In this document: piece after piece, positions 10,227-18,435 of the stretch | Numbering within the stretch: position 1 is the stretch's first letter | Layout: the number at the start of each line of letters is the position of its first letter | Origin: Comamonadaceae bacterium | GTDB taxonomy: Bacteria > Pseudomonadota > Gammaproteobacteria > Burkholderiales > Burkholderiaceae_C | Assembly: GCA_947476465.1 (NCBI GenBank) | Contig: CANJQN010000007.1 | Span: 1-64,000 of the forward strand | Reading direction: 5' to 3' | Length of the DNA stretch: 64,000 bases | Notes under the pieces: model-generated | Databases searched by the model: none | Told to the model about the DNA's origin: nothing | The model's input: the letters and a program-made list of their open reading frames with translations, nothing else | Position numbers and translations under genes: made by a program

Positions 10227-11218
10227 GCGCTCACCTTTGCAGCGGGTGCTTGCTCACGCACCCAGTCAAACATCCGCAGCAGCGGCTCGTCCGAGACTTC
10301 GAGCACCACGCTCTCCTGGTCGGACACCAGCGTGTGCTCATGCCAGCTGGGTACGGCGACCACGTCGCCGCGCGACCAGTCGAACCGCTTGTCCGCGAAC
10401 TCGCTGCGCCCTTGTCCGCGGATCACCGCGTACATGCGGTTGACCGTCGACTTGGGCCGCATCCACCGCGTGCCGGGCTCAAGGTGCAGCACAGTGCGGT
10501 CGAAGGTACTCAGCTGCGCCGGCCCCAGCTTGAGTGAGCGAACGCCCGCACTGACCTGCGCGGCGGCGAGCAGGCGAGGGTGGTAATCCGTGAAGGCGAA
10601 CCGCATTGGGGACGCGGGGTCGACCCGGTCGGCGCGCTCGAGCGTGTCGGGGTGCTGCTCGAAGAACATGGGGCCCAGCAACTGTACAAGGGGTACATCG
10701 AGAAAGTCGATCCAGTACGCTTCCGCGCCGCTCTCGTTGCTGTGCCCGTGCCAACTGCCGTTAGGCGTGAGCAACACATCGCCCGGCTCCATCGGCACCT
10801 TCACGCCGTCAACGATGGTGTACGTGGCGGGCGCGGCCTCCAGGACGACCCGCATCGCGTTGGGCGTATGGCGGTGGCTGCGCGCCGTTTCATGTCCCTT
10901 GACCATCTGATAGGCGCCCACCAGCGTCGCGACCGAAGGGTAGTCGTTGCCAGGGATCGGGTTGGCCATGATGAGGTTGCGGCGTTCCGCCCACTTCGGG
11001 TCGACCAGGTCGCCCGCCTTGTGCAGGGCGGCGCGCGCGACCTCGTAGCGCCAGTGCGCGGGAACGAAATGCAGCTTCGGCTCGGGGTACAGAGACGGCG
11101 TGGGCTTGTTCCAGCCGTTTTTCATTTGCACCTTGTCCAGCATCTCGTGGAGCTCGGGCAGTGATGCGGCCGCGTGGAAGGCGGGTGTTTCGTGGTGGGA
11201 AGTCATGAAGTTGTCCAT
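10223..11218 (-). CDS. Gentisate 1,2-dioxygenase-like bicupin (module 1)
   Basis: This protein of about 331 residues resembles gentisate, salicylate and 1-hydroxy-2-naphthoate dioxygenases. These are Fe(II) bicupins that open aromatic rings between vicinal carboxyl and hydroxyl groups. The N-terminal cupin has HRHTPNAMR and, after PGDVLLTPNGSWHGH, a further His, giving the usual HxH...H metal ligands. The C-terminal cupin has ...DVVAVPSWHEHTL. I chose the ATG at 11218; another at 11206 and a TTG at 11236 are possible. An operator-like box lies 39 bases upstream. The exact aromatic substrate cannot be read from the sequence. Confidence 0.85.
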   Translation of the reverse strand: MDNFMTSHHETPAFHAAASLPELHEMLDKVQMKNGWNKPTPSLYPEPKLHFVPAHWRYEVARAALHKAGDLVDPKWAERRNLIMANPIPGNDYPSVATLVGAYQMVKGHETARSHRHTPNAMRVVLEAAPATYTIVDGVKVPMEPGDVLLTPNGSWHGHSNESGAEAYWIDFLDVPLVQLLGPMFFEQHPDTLERADRVDPASPMRFAFTDYHPRLLAAAQVSAGVRSLKLGPAQLSTFDRTVLHLEPGTRWMRPKSTVNRMYAVIRGQGRSEFADKRFDWSRGDVVAVPSWHEHTLVSDQESVVLEVSDEPLLRMFDWVREQAPAAKVSA

Positions 11219-11256
11219 CTCCGAAGAGGCTCCCAATTCCGGCGGATCCAGCTGTA

Positions 11257-11267
11257 TGGTCGGACCA
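11257..11267. promoter_or_regulatory. Putative GntR/FadR-type operator, box 3
   Basis: TGGTCGGACCA is a palindromic box placed 39 bases upstream of the bicupin start. It matches the FadR-like core TGGTCnGACCA. Confidence 0.6.
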
Positions 11268-11323
11268 GATTATGCCTGTTTCGCGCGGGTCCGGCGGCCT
11301 CAAAACTGCAGCCGCTTGAGCTC

Positions 11324-12256
11324 TCAACCGGTCTTCGCCAGGGGCTTGGCCGCCGTGCGCTTGCGCGCGACCGTGATGACCGCGGGTGCAGGCGCCTGCG
11401 GCTTGTCGTCGTCGTCAGACAAGGGCAGGGGGGTGCGCCGACGGCCCAGCAGGATCGACTTGCCCGCAGCGGCAGGCGCGACTGGAACGGCCATGTTGTA
11501 GATGCCCCTGGCTTTGGCGAACTGCATGTACACCTTCTGGACGGTGCGCAACTGTTCGTTCATTTCCTTCACGCACGCATCCGCGTCTCTGGAACGCAGC
11601 AACTCGATGAAGCGGCTGCGCGAACGCACCACACTGCGCTTGGTTTCCGCGCCCAGCCGTCTGGCAAAGCTGCGCATGACGTTTCCCAGTGTCTGCGTCA
11701 TCATGAGAAGCACTGGATTTTTCGTCGCAGTCGCGAGGACGTTGTGGAATTCGATGTTCGCATCGAGCTTTTCCATCATGCGCCCCTGCGAAAAGAGCTG
11801 CTCGGCCAGCCTGATGTTTTCCTCCAGCGCCTGGAAGTCCGCTTCCTCGGCCCGTTCGCAGGCCACGCGCACAACCACTTCTTCGATCCAGGCCCTGGCC
11901 TCGGTCAATTGGGTGAGCGATATCCCCCCCATCTTCAGGAGGTCGCTCATGTTTTCAGAAATCGCCTGAGGCCGGGCGTTTGCGACGAACGCGCCGCCCA
12001 GTTTGCCTTGGCGCAGTTCGAGCAGGCCGGCGTTCTCCAATGTCCTCAGTCCTTCGCGCAGGGCCGCGCGGCTGACGTTCAACTGCTTGGACAGTTCCCG
12101 CTCCGGCGGCAGCCGGTCCCCCACCTTGAGCTCGCCGTTGTCGAGCATCTCGCGGACCCGGTCCGAGATTTCCTCAAATGCACGCCTGCCGCGCACCGGT
12201 TTGAAGACCGGGAAAGGACCCGGCGGGACTGCAGGACCGCTGGATTTTGGAGCCAT
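11324..12256 (-). CDS. FadR-subfamily GntR transcriptional regulator
   Basis: The protein (310 residues from the ATG at 12256) has a GntR winged helix at about residues 25-95 (GDRLPPERELSKQLNVSRAA) and an all-helical FCD ligand domain at about 110-250. Residues such as E/D in EARAWIEE and His in NIEFHNVLA are plausible metal or ligand contacts. A basic, Ala/Pro-rich tail of about 55 residues is unusual for the family. It sits centrally in the cluster and is divergent from the FAH gene. Four TGGTCnnACC boxes nearby, one in its own divergent promoter, suggest it represses module 1 and itself until a pathway acid is present. Confidence 0.88.
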   Translation of the reverse strand: MAPKSSGPAVPPGPFPVFKPVRGRRAFEEISDRVREMLDNGELKVGDRLPPERELSKQLNVSRAALREGLRTLENAGLLELRQGKLGGAFVANARPQAISENMSDLLKMGGISLTQLTEARAWIEEVVVRVACERAEEADFQALEENIRLAEQLFSQGRMMEKLDANIEFHNVLATATKNPVLLMMTQTLGNVMRSFARRLGAETKRSVVRSRSRFIELLRSRDADACVKEMNEQLRTVQKVYMQFAKARGIYNMAVPVAPAAAGKSILLGRRRTPLPLSDDDDKPQAPAPAVITVARKRTAAKPLAKTG

Positions 12257-12344
12257 CGCCAAATGATACCGTCGGCTCTCGCGGCGCCATGTCCGCCGGA
12301 TGCACCCTGGGGCTGGATGTCGCGGTGTCGGCCGCACTACAATT

Positions 12345-12355
12345 TGGTCCTACCA
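12345..12355. promoter_or_regulatory. Putative GntR/FadR-type operator, box 4
   Basis: TGGTCCTACCA lies in the divergent region between the gntR start (12256, minus) and the FAH gene start (12425, plus), 70 bases before the latter. It could control both genes. Confidence 0.6.
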
Positions 12356-12424
12356 GAATTGCCGCGGCCGGGCATTCATGCGCGGATCTGTTGTGGTCGC
12401 CAACGAATCTTCTTTTGTCTCATC

Positions 12425-13312
12425 ATGAAACTCGCATCATTCAACGACTTTCGAATCGGCGTTGTGCATGAGGCCCTAGTGCACGACGTCACGGCCTGCG
12501 TTCCTTCCTGGTTGGACGCCATGCCGGACCAGCGCATGCGATGGCTCATCGAAAACTGGCACGATGCCCTGGCGCGGGTCCAGGTTGCCGCACGCACCGC
12601 GCAGGGTCGGCCGCTGGCGCAGGTCAAGCTCCTGGCCCCGGTTCCCGCGCCTTCGCATGTCTTCGCCGCCCCAGCCAATTACGAAAAGCATATTGGCGAG
12701 CTTGGCGAGCGAGCCATCACGAAGAAGGGGCGCAGCGCCCGCGAACAGGGTTTCTTCCTCAAGGCCCCTGGCTCGCTGGTGGGTGCGGGGGACGCCATTT
12801 ACCTGCCGCGGGGCTCGCAGCGGCGCTTTGATCATGAATCCGAACTGGCTGTTGTGATCGGCAAGCATGGCCGCGACATTCCCCGCGAAAATGCCATGGA
12901 GTACGTCTTCGGCTACTCGTGCCTGATGGACATCACGATGCGGATCGAGCCGGGCACGGGCGAGGAGGAGCGCTCCATGCGCAAGTCGTTCGCGAGCTTC
13001 ACGCCGATGGGCCCCTACCTTGTGACCGCTGACGAGGTGAGCACGCCAGGGCGGCTGCGCAACCGGCTCAGCGTGAACGGTGAGATTCGCCAGGACGCGA
13101 ACACCAGCGAACTGATTGTTGGCATCGAAGAGTTGATCGAGTTGGTGTCGTCTGTGCTGCCGGTGCGTCCTGGCGACGTGATCGCGACCGGGACGCCGGC
13201 GGGCGTTGGGCCCCTGGTTGCGGGCGACAAGGTCACGATCTCGATTGAGCAAGTCGGCGAGTTCACACTGCCGGTCATCGAGGCGGCGGTGACTTCGCCG
13301 CGGGCGTACTGA
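12425..13312 (+). CDS. Fumarylacetoacetate hydrolase-family protein (module 1)
   Basis: The 295-residue protein has the FAH fold: an N-terminal MKLASFND cap and the metal ligands E138 and E140 in DHESELAVVIGK and D169 in CLMDITMR. VRPGDVIATGTPAGVGP is the late signature. Family members hydrolyse fumarylpyruvate or acylpyruvates, or decarboxylate or isomerise similar diacids. In a cluster with a gentisate-type dioxygenase, cleavage of the ring-opening product is the natural inference. The ATG at 12425 gives the usual N-terminus. A paralogue lies at 15592-16473. Confidence 0.88.
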   Translation: MKLASFNDFRIGVVHEALVHDVTACVPSWLDAMPDQRMRWLIENWHDALARVQVAARTAQGRPLAQVKLLAPVPAPSHVFAAPANYEKHIGELGERAITKKGRSAREQGFFLKAPGSLVGAGDAIYLPRGSQRRFDHESELAVVIGKHGRDIPRENAMEYVFGYSCLMDITMRIEPGTGEEERSMRKSFASFTPMGPYLVTADEVSTPGRLRNRLSVNGEIRQDANTSELIVGIEELIELVSSVLPVRPGDVIATGTPAGVGPLVAGDKVTISIEQVGEFTLPVIEAAVTSPRAY

Positions 13313-13334
13313 GGGCGGCGATGCGCCGCCAGGT

Positions 13335-13374
13335 CCGAGCGACCGCCGCCTGGCCCGAGCGACCGCCGCCTGGC
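13335..13374. repeat. Two tandem 20-bp units
   Basis: The unit CCGAGCGACCGCCGCCTGGC occurs twice head to tail (13335-13354 and 13355-13374), filling the gap between the convergent FAH and AEC transporter genes. It may be a slippage product. It ends one base before the AEC stop codon. Confidence 0.8.
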
Positions 13375-13375
13375 C

Positions 13376-14245
13376 CTACAGCACCAGGGCCAGTGCGATC
13401 GGCAAGGTCACCAGCGCGGCGGCGTTTCCCAGCAGCACCATCGACGCGACCTTGTCCGGCTCCTGCTTGTAATGCTCGGCCAGGATGAAGTTGACCACGG
13501 CCGGTGGCAGCACGCCCAACAGCATCATCAGGGCCCGCTCGCGCTCAGGCAGCTCGATGAACCGCAGGATCACCCAGACGACGATGGTGCCGATCACGGG
13601 GCGCAGCAGCGCGCCGAACAATCCGAACCCGACAGCCTCGATGCGGGCGGCGGCCAGGCGCGCGCCCAGGGCGAACAGCATCAGCGGGATCGATATTTCG
13701 CCGACCATCCGAACGGCGGTTAAAAGCGGAGGCCACAGCTCGATGCTCAAGGCCCCCACCGCGACACCCGCGACGGTCGCCACGATCGAAGGCACCTTCC
13801 AGATGCCGCGCCAGCCGGACTTCGGATCGAATATCCAGATGCCCAAGGTGAATTGCATGAGGTTCGCCACGACGAGAATCACCACCGCGGGGGCCAGCGC
13901 CGTCTGACCGAACGCGAGCACCGCCAGTGGCAGGCCGAGGTTGCCCGCGTTGATGAACATCAGCGACGGCACCAGAGTCTTGGCCTGGATGCCGGCAAGG
14001 CGGGCCACGCCCCAGCCGAGCAGGCCGGTGCCCACGATGGCCAGCAGTGTTGCAAGAACCAGCGGCACATAGTCATGCAGGCGAAAATCCTTGCTTGCCA
14101 GCGCGGCGAAGACGAGCGCGGGTGCGAACACATCGACTGTGAGCCGGTTGACGGTGGTGAGATCGGGCCTGATGCTGCGCCCGATGAAGTAGCCAAGCGC
14201 CGCGATGGCGAAGAGCGGAAACAGGATCGCTGGGATGGTCGACAT
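13376..14245 (-). CDS. AEC-family (auxin efflux carrier-like) transporter
   Basis: The 289-residue inner-membrane protein has about ten hydrophobic segments and the AEC/malonate-transporter pattern. It has a central MFINAGNLGLPLAV with the conserved Asn-Ala-Gly-Asn motif and a late LLGVLPPAVVNFILAEHY. AEC proteins move carboxylates such as malonate or malate. It lies 2 bases after the rhodanese gene on the same strand, so it is the last gene of a minus-strand operon with FAH and rhodanese genes. It may import or export an acid of module 2. Confidence 0.87.
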   Translation of the reverse strand: MSTIPAILFPLFAIAALGYFIGRSIRPDLTTVNRLTVDVFAPALVFAALASKDFRLHDYVPLVLATLLAIVGTGLLGWGVARLAGIQAKTLVPSLMFINAGNLGLPLAVLAFGQTALAPAVVILVVANLMQFTLGIWIFDPKSGWRGIWKVPSIVATVAGVAVGALSIELWPPLLTAVRMVGEISIPLMLFALGARLAAARIEAVGFGLFGALLRPVIGTIVVWVILRFIELPERERALMMLLGVLPPAVVNFILAEHYKQEPDKVASMVLLGNAAALVTLPIALALVL

Positions 14246-14247
14246 GG

Positions 14248-15558
14248 TCAGGGCGCCGCCAACACGCGAAAGCCGTGCGTGCCGTCGCGGGCCAGCTGGT
14301 CAACCAGCCCGTACTCCCAGTCGAGGTAGGCCTGCATGGCTGCGCGTGGGTTGTCGGTGCCTTCGTAGGGTCGCCGGTAGCGGTTGGTGCGGGGGGGTGC
14401 GAGGTCGGCATCTCCCGCCACCGTGGGCACGGCCGGTGTCGGCGGCCAGGGCGAGCGGTCGGTGTGGCGATCGGCCGGCACACCGTCCAGCCAGGCCACG
14501 TCCCACCCCATCTGGGCCAGCCAATGCGCGGTCATGGGCCCCCGCACGCCGTCGCCGCCGTCGGCCAGCACGATGCGGGCGCCGCGCACGGGCGCGAACA
14601 CGTCGGTCTCTTGAACCAGCTGGCCGCCGGGGGCGCTGCCAAACCCCGGCAGATGGCCGGCCGCGAATTCGTCGGGGGTGCGCACGTCGTAGCGGTAGAC
14701 GGTGCGGCCGGGCGGATCGGCCGCGTCCAGTGCTTGCGCCCCCACGCGGCGTGCACCCGCCCGTTGCGCCAGCGTGCGGGCGGCCGCGCTCGCCGCCGCG
14801 CGTGAGGCGGCGCCGGCCGCACCAAAGCGGCGTTGCTGGCGGTGCTCCAGCGACAGGCCTTCCAGCGTCCAGCCGATGGTGCCGTTGCGCAAGGCGGCCA
14901 CGCGATTGGGAATGCCGGCGTTCACCAACGACTGCGTGCCGATGATGCTGCGCGTGCGGCCTGCGCAATTGACGACGACCAGCGTCGCTGGGTCGGGCGC
15001 GAGATCGCGCACGCGCAGCGCCAGCTCGGCCCCGGGCACGCTGATACCGCCGGGGATGCTCATGGTCTGGTATTCGTCGAAGCGCCGCGCGTCCAGCACC
15101 ACCATGTTCGTGCCGGCGTCCAGCAGGGCCTTCACCTCCAGCGCTGGCAGGGCGGGCGTGTGCAGCTCGTGTTCGACCAATTCGCCGAAGGCCTTGCTGG
15201 GGACGTTCACGTCCTTGAACAGCTCGCCACCGCTCGCGCGCCATCCTTGCAGGCCGCCTTCGAGCAGCGTCACCTTGCCATAGCCCAGGGCCTGAAAACG
15301 CGCGGCAGCCACCTCGGCCAGGCCTTCGCCGTCGTCGTAGACCACGATGGGCACATCGCGCCGGGGCAGACGCCAGGGTGCGTCGAGCGCCAGGCGCGAC
15401 AGGCTGAACTGGGCCGCGAACAGGGGATGCGCCTGCGCGAACGGGGCTTCTTCGCGCATGTCGATCAGGGCGATCTCGCGGCGGTTTATCAGGGCCTGGC
15501 GGACGGTTTCGGCGGGCGTGGTGCGCCAGGGGGCGGGCGATGTTGGCAAGGAGGGCAT
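14248..15558 (-). CDS. Multi-domain rhodanese-like sulfurtransferase
   Basis: The protein (436 residues) carries at least three rhodanese-like segments. Segment 2 (about 140-230) keeps a catalytic Cys in VVNCAGRTRS (C198). Segment 1 (about 15-110) has DDGEG at the corresponding loop, and segment 3 (about 290-375, YRYDVRTPDEFAAGHLPGF then ADGGDGVRG) also lacks Cys. Only one site therefore appears able to carry a persulfide. The ATG at 15558 was preferred to one 24 bases upstream, as MPSLPTSPAPWRTTPAE looks like a natural start. It lies between the FAH and AEC genes in a minus-strand operon. The role with a ring-cleavage pathway is unclear. Confidence 0.85.
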   Translation of the reverse strand: MPSLPTSPAPWRTTPAETVRQALINRREIALIDMREEAPFAQAHPLFAAQFSLSRLALDAPWRLPRRDVPIVVYDDGEGLAEVAAARFQALGYGKVTLLEGGLQGWRASGGELFKDVNVPSKAFGELVEHELHTPALPALEVKALLDAGTNMVVLDARRFDEYQTMSIPGGISVPGAELALRVRDLAPDPATLVVVNCAGRTRSIIGTQSLVNAGIPNRVAALRNGTIGWTLEGLSLEHRQQRRFGAAGAASRAAASAAARTLAQRAGARRVGAQALDAADPPGRTVYRYDVRTPDEFAAGHLPGFGSAPGGQLVQETDVFAPVRGARIVLADGGDGVRGPMTAHWLAQMGWDVAWLDGVPADRHTDRSPWPPTPAVPTVAGDADLAPPRTNRYRRPYEGTDNPRAAMQAYLDWEYGLVDQLARDGTHGFRVLAAP

Positions 15559-15591
15559 GGATTCGAATCGGTGGACGCGCAAAGGCTGGTT

Positions 15592-16473
15592 TCAGGGGTG
15601 GCTGTAGATGTTCAGGCTCATCTCGCCAATCCCGTCGCAGGCCGCACGCAGCACGTCGCCCGGCAGCACCGGCCCCACGCCCTCGGGCGTTCCCGTGAGG
15701 ATCACGTCACCGGGGTGCAGCGTGTAGAGGCTCGATGCGATTGCGATCAGGTCCGGGATGTCGATGGTCATGGCGCCGGTGGAGCTGTGCTGGCGCCGCT
15801 CGCCGTTGATCCACAGCGACAGCGTCAAGGCATGGGGATCGGCGATCTCGTCGGCGGTGACCAGCCAGGGGCCCAGCACCGCGTAGCTGTCCGGCGATTT
15901 GCGAAAACTGCGGTCTTCGGTGCCACGCACGGTCATGTCCAGGCCGATGCAATAGCCGGCCACGTGCGACATGGCCGCATCGCGCGAGATGCGGTGGCCG
16001 GCCTTGCCGATCACCACGGCCAGTTCCACCTCGTGGTCGGTGCGGCGCTCCGGCAGGATGATCGCAATGCCCTCTGACGGGCCGGCGATGGCCGAGGTGG
16101 CCTTGAGGAACAGCCCGTAGGTCTGCGCCGGCCGCGCGATGCCTTCCAGGGCCTTGCGGTGCACGCCCTGGTCCACGCCGGCGTCCTTGGTGTCCAGCTC
16201 CACGTGCAGGCGGTAGTTGGCGGGTGCGGCCATCACCTTGCTTGGGTTGCACAGCGGGCTGTGCAGCCCCACCTGCGACAGCGGCAGGCTTGGTGCGCTC
16301 TCGCGGGCACGCGCCACGGCGGCCATCACCGCCGGCAGATGCGCCACCAACGGGTCGCCCAGGGGGACTGGCCAACGCACGGGCGGCAGGGCCGACAGGG
16401 CGGCGGTCACGTCCAGCACGGTGTCGCCTTCGACCAGGCCCAACCGGTTGTCGTTGAATCGGCACAGTTTCAT
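15592..16473 (-). CDS. Fumarylacetoacetate hydrolase-family protein (module 2)
   Basis: The 293-residue protein starts MKLCRFNDNRLGLVEGD. Its metal ligands are E148 and E150 in DHEVELAVVIGK and D179 in CIGLDMT; LHPGDVILTGTPEGVGP is the C-terminal signature. It is a paralogue of the protein at 12425-13312. It probably acts as an acylpyruvase or fumarylpyruvate hydrolase on the product of the divergent bicupin at 16623. It heads the minus-strand operon that continues with the rhodanese and AEC genes. The open frame extends upstream to 16746, but that part has no family similarity. Confidence 0.88.
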   Translation of the reverse strand: MKLCRFNDNRLGLVEGDTVLDVTAALSALPPVRWPVPLGDPLVAHLPAVMAAVARARESAPSLPLSQVGLHSPLCNPSKVMAAPANYRLHVELDTKDAGVDQGVHRKALEGIARPAQTYGLFLKATSAIAGPSEGIAIILPERRTDHEVELAVVIGKAGHRISRDAAMSHVAGYCIGLDMTVRGTEDRSFRKSPDSYAVLGPWLVTADEIADPHALTLSLWINGERRQHSSTGAMTIDIPDLIAIASSLYTLHPGDVILTGTPEGVGPVLPGDVLRAACDGIGEMSLNIYSHP

Positions 16474-16591
16474 CGTGGTTCCTTCGGTCTCGATTGTCAG
16501 GGGCGCTTGCGCATTCACCACGCGCGCCGCATCGCCCTGATGATAGGTGAATACCCAAGAAACAAACCACGCGGTCGGTTTTGTGGCTAAC

Positions 16592-16606
16592 ATCGGACTT
16601 TCCGAT
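16592..16606. promoter_or_regulatory. Inverted repeat, possible TetR operator
   Basis: ATCGGA-CTT-TCCGAT is a perfect 6-bp inverted repeat with a 3-base spacer. It lies 16 bases before the bicupin ATG and in the divergent region shared with the FAH operon. The TetR gene two positions downstream is a natural candidate to bind it. Confidence 0.4.
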
Positions 16607-16622
16607 CTCACAGGTCTTGACG

Positions 16623-17669
16623 ATGACGGCTTCCGCACCCCTGGGCACCCTGGCTGAGCTGCCGGCCGACTATCTTCATGCACTCGACGGCCAGCATGCC
16701 AAGCCCGCCTGGCCGAGCCTGCGCTCGCTGATCCCGCAAGGCGCACCCGAGCGGCGCACGCTCGCGCATCGCTGGACCTACCGCGACCTGCGCCCGCTGC
16801 TGTTGCGTGCCGGCGAACTCGCGCCGATGGAGCGGGCCGAGCGTCGGGTGCTGATGCTGTCCAATCCGGGGCTGGAGGGCAAGCCCTTCGCCACAGCCAG
16901 TATCTTCCTGGGCTTTCAGGTGATTCTTCCCGGCGAGCGTGCGCCCAACCATCGCCACAGCCCGAGCGCGGTGCGCATCATCGTGGAGGGCGAGGGCGCC
17001 TACACCAACGTCCAGGGGCAGCGGCTGGAGATGCGCCGCGGCGACGTCATCCTCACGCCGGCCCACCTCTGGCACGAACATGCCCACGACGGTGAGGGCC
17101 CCATGATCTGGCTGGACGCGCTCGACGTGCCGCTGATGGTGGCGATGGAGGCGGCCTACGGCTCTCCCGGCTCGGTGCAGACGTCCAGCCAGCGCCTCGA
17201 TGCGTCGCAGACGCGGCACCGGCGCGGCGGGCTGCTGCCCTACGAACGCCTGGGCCGCCGTGCGCAAGACTACGCGCAGTTTCGCTATCCGTGGGCCGAG
17301 GTGCGCGAGGCGCTGCTCGATCTGGCGAAGGACACACCCACCGGCCAGGCGGTGCAACTGGCTTACGTGAACCCGGAAACCGGCCTCGAGTGCATGCCCA
17401 CCTTCGGCTTCTCAGCCCTCATGCTGCGCCCCGGCGAGGAGATCGACATGCCCTTGACCAGCGCCAGCACCGGCCTGCTGGTGCTCGAGGGCTCGGGACG
17501 CACGGTTGCCGACGGCAAGACCCTGACCTGGGAAGACAGCGATGTGGTCGCCATCCCGACGCACTCGCGCATCCGGCACTGCAATGCGTCGGCGCGGCAG
17601 CCGGCCTTCCTGATCCAGGTCGACGACGCGCCGATGCAGCGAAAGCTCGGCTTTTATCAGCAGTTCTGA
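16623..17669 (+). CDS. Gentisate 1,2-dioxygenase-like bicupin (module 2)
   Basis: The 348-residue protein is a bicupin ring-cleavage dioxygenase. The first cupin has HRH at 110-112 and HEH at 151-153 after RRGDVILTPAHLW, the expected Fe(II) ligands. The N-terminal WTYRDLRPLLLRAGEL and RRVLMLSNPGL stretches match gentisate dioxygenases more closely than the module 1 protein does. It converts a gentisate-like diol acid to a maleylpyruvate-type product. The divergent FAH gene could process that product. The ATG at 16623 was chosen over an upstream one at 16581, which lies in the promoter region. Confidence 0.88.
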   Translation: MTASAPLGTLAELPADYLHALDGQHAKPAWPSLRSLIPQGAPERRTLAHRWTYRDLRPLLLRAGELAPMERAERRVLMLSNPGLEGKPFATASIFLGFQVILPGERAPNHRHSPSAVRIIVEGEGAYTNVQGQRLEMRRGDVILTPAHLWHEHAHDGEGPMIWLDALDVPLMVAMEAAYGSPGSVQTSSQRLDASQTRHRRGGLLPYERLGRRAQDYAQFRYPWAEVREALLDLAKDTPTGQAVQLAYVNPETGLECMPTFGFSALMLRPGEEIDMPLTSASTGLLVLEGSGRTVADGKTLTWEDSDVVAIPTHSRIRHCNASARQPAFLIQVDDAPMQRKLGFYQQF

Positions 17670-17735
17670 ATCGCTGGGCGAAGGCATGAAGGACGCTTAT
17701 CGCGTACTCTTACTGTTTGCCCGTGGAGACCGGAT

Positions 17736-18407
17736 GTGACGACAGAAAGCGCGGCCCGTCCGCCCCGCCGTACCCAGGCTGAACGCACCCAGGAGATGCA
17801 GCGCAGGCTGGTGCACGGCGCGATCGAGCTGCTCAAGAAAAAGCGCTACGTGGGGCTTCGCACCGCGGAGGTCGCCGAACTCGCGGGTGTTTCCAAGGGC
17901 GCCCAGACGCACCACTTTCCGTCCAAGGACATGCTGGTGTTGCAGGCGCTTGAGGAGGTGTACCGCCGCACCCAGGTACACGCCCTCGAGCGAATCGCGG
18001 CCGCCCGCGCCAAGCCCAAGCAGACCCTCGCGCTGCTGGTGGCCGACAGCAAGGCGTTTTTTCTCGGGGCGGATTTCCTGCTATCGCTGGACCTGATCAT
18101 GATCGACCCCGAGTCGCCGCTGGGGCAAGGCGTCAAGGATCTGGCGCGGCGGTATCGCCTGCCGGTCGAACAGGCCTGGCTGGATCTGCTGGCCGAGGCC
18201 GGTTACCCGCGCCGCACCGCTGAAGAAGTGGTGCGCCTGACCTATGCCATGGCGCGTGGCTTTGGCATCCGGCAATTGATCGCCGACCCCGATCCGGCGG
18301 ACGAGCGACTGTTCACCACCTGGCAGAAGATGGCCCAAGGGATGTTGGATGCCGCCAAACCGAAAGCGGACTCCAGGCCGGCCGCCCGCAAGCGGGGCGC
18401 GACCTGA
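17736..18407 (+). CDS. TetR/AcrR-family transcriptional regulator
   Basis: The 223-residue protein has an N-terminal TetR helix-turn-helix (about 25-70; GLRTAEVAELAGVSKGAQTHHFPSKDML) and a helical ligand-binding domain. A basic C-terminal tail (PKADSRPAARKR) follows. The start is GTG at 17736; the nearby ATG is followed directly by TGA in its own frame. It lies 66 bases downstream of the module 2 bicupin on the same strand and is likely its regulator, giving the two modules separate regulators. Confidence 0.87.
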   Translation: MTTESAARPPRRTQAERTQEMQRRLVHGAIELLKKKRYVGLRTAEVAELAGVSKGAQTHHFPSKDMLVLQALEEVYRRTQVHALERIAAARAKPKQTLALLVADSKAFFLGADFLLSLDLIMIDPESPLGQGVKDLARRYRLPVEQAWLDLLAEAGYPRRTAEEVVRLTYAMARGFGIRQLIADPDPADERLFTTWQKMAQGMLDAAKPKADSRPAARKRGAT

Positions 18408-18435
18408 TGCGTGGCTGCTGATCTCAGGCGGCGGA

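Noticed and set aside
11174..12424. Long upstream extension of the FAH protein
   Set aside because: The extension runs antisense to gntR and lacks similarity. The MKLASFND start at 12425 is the family start.
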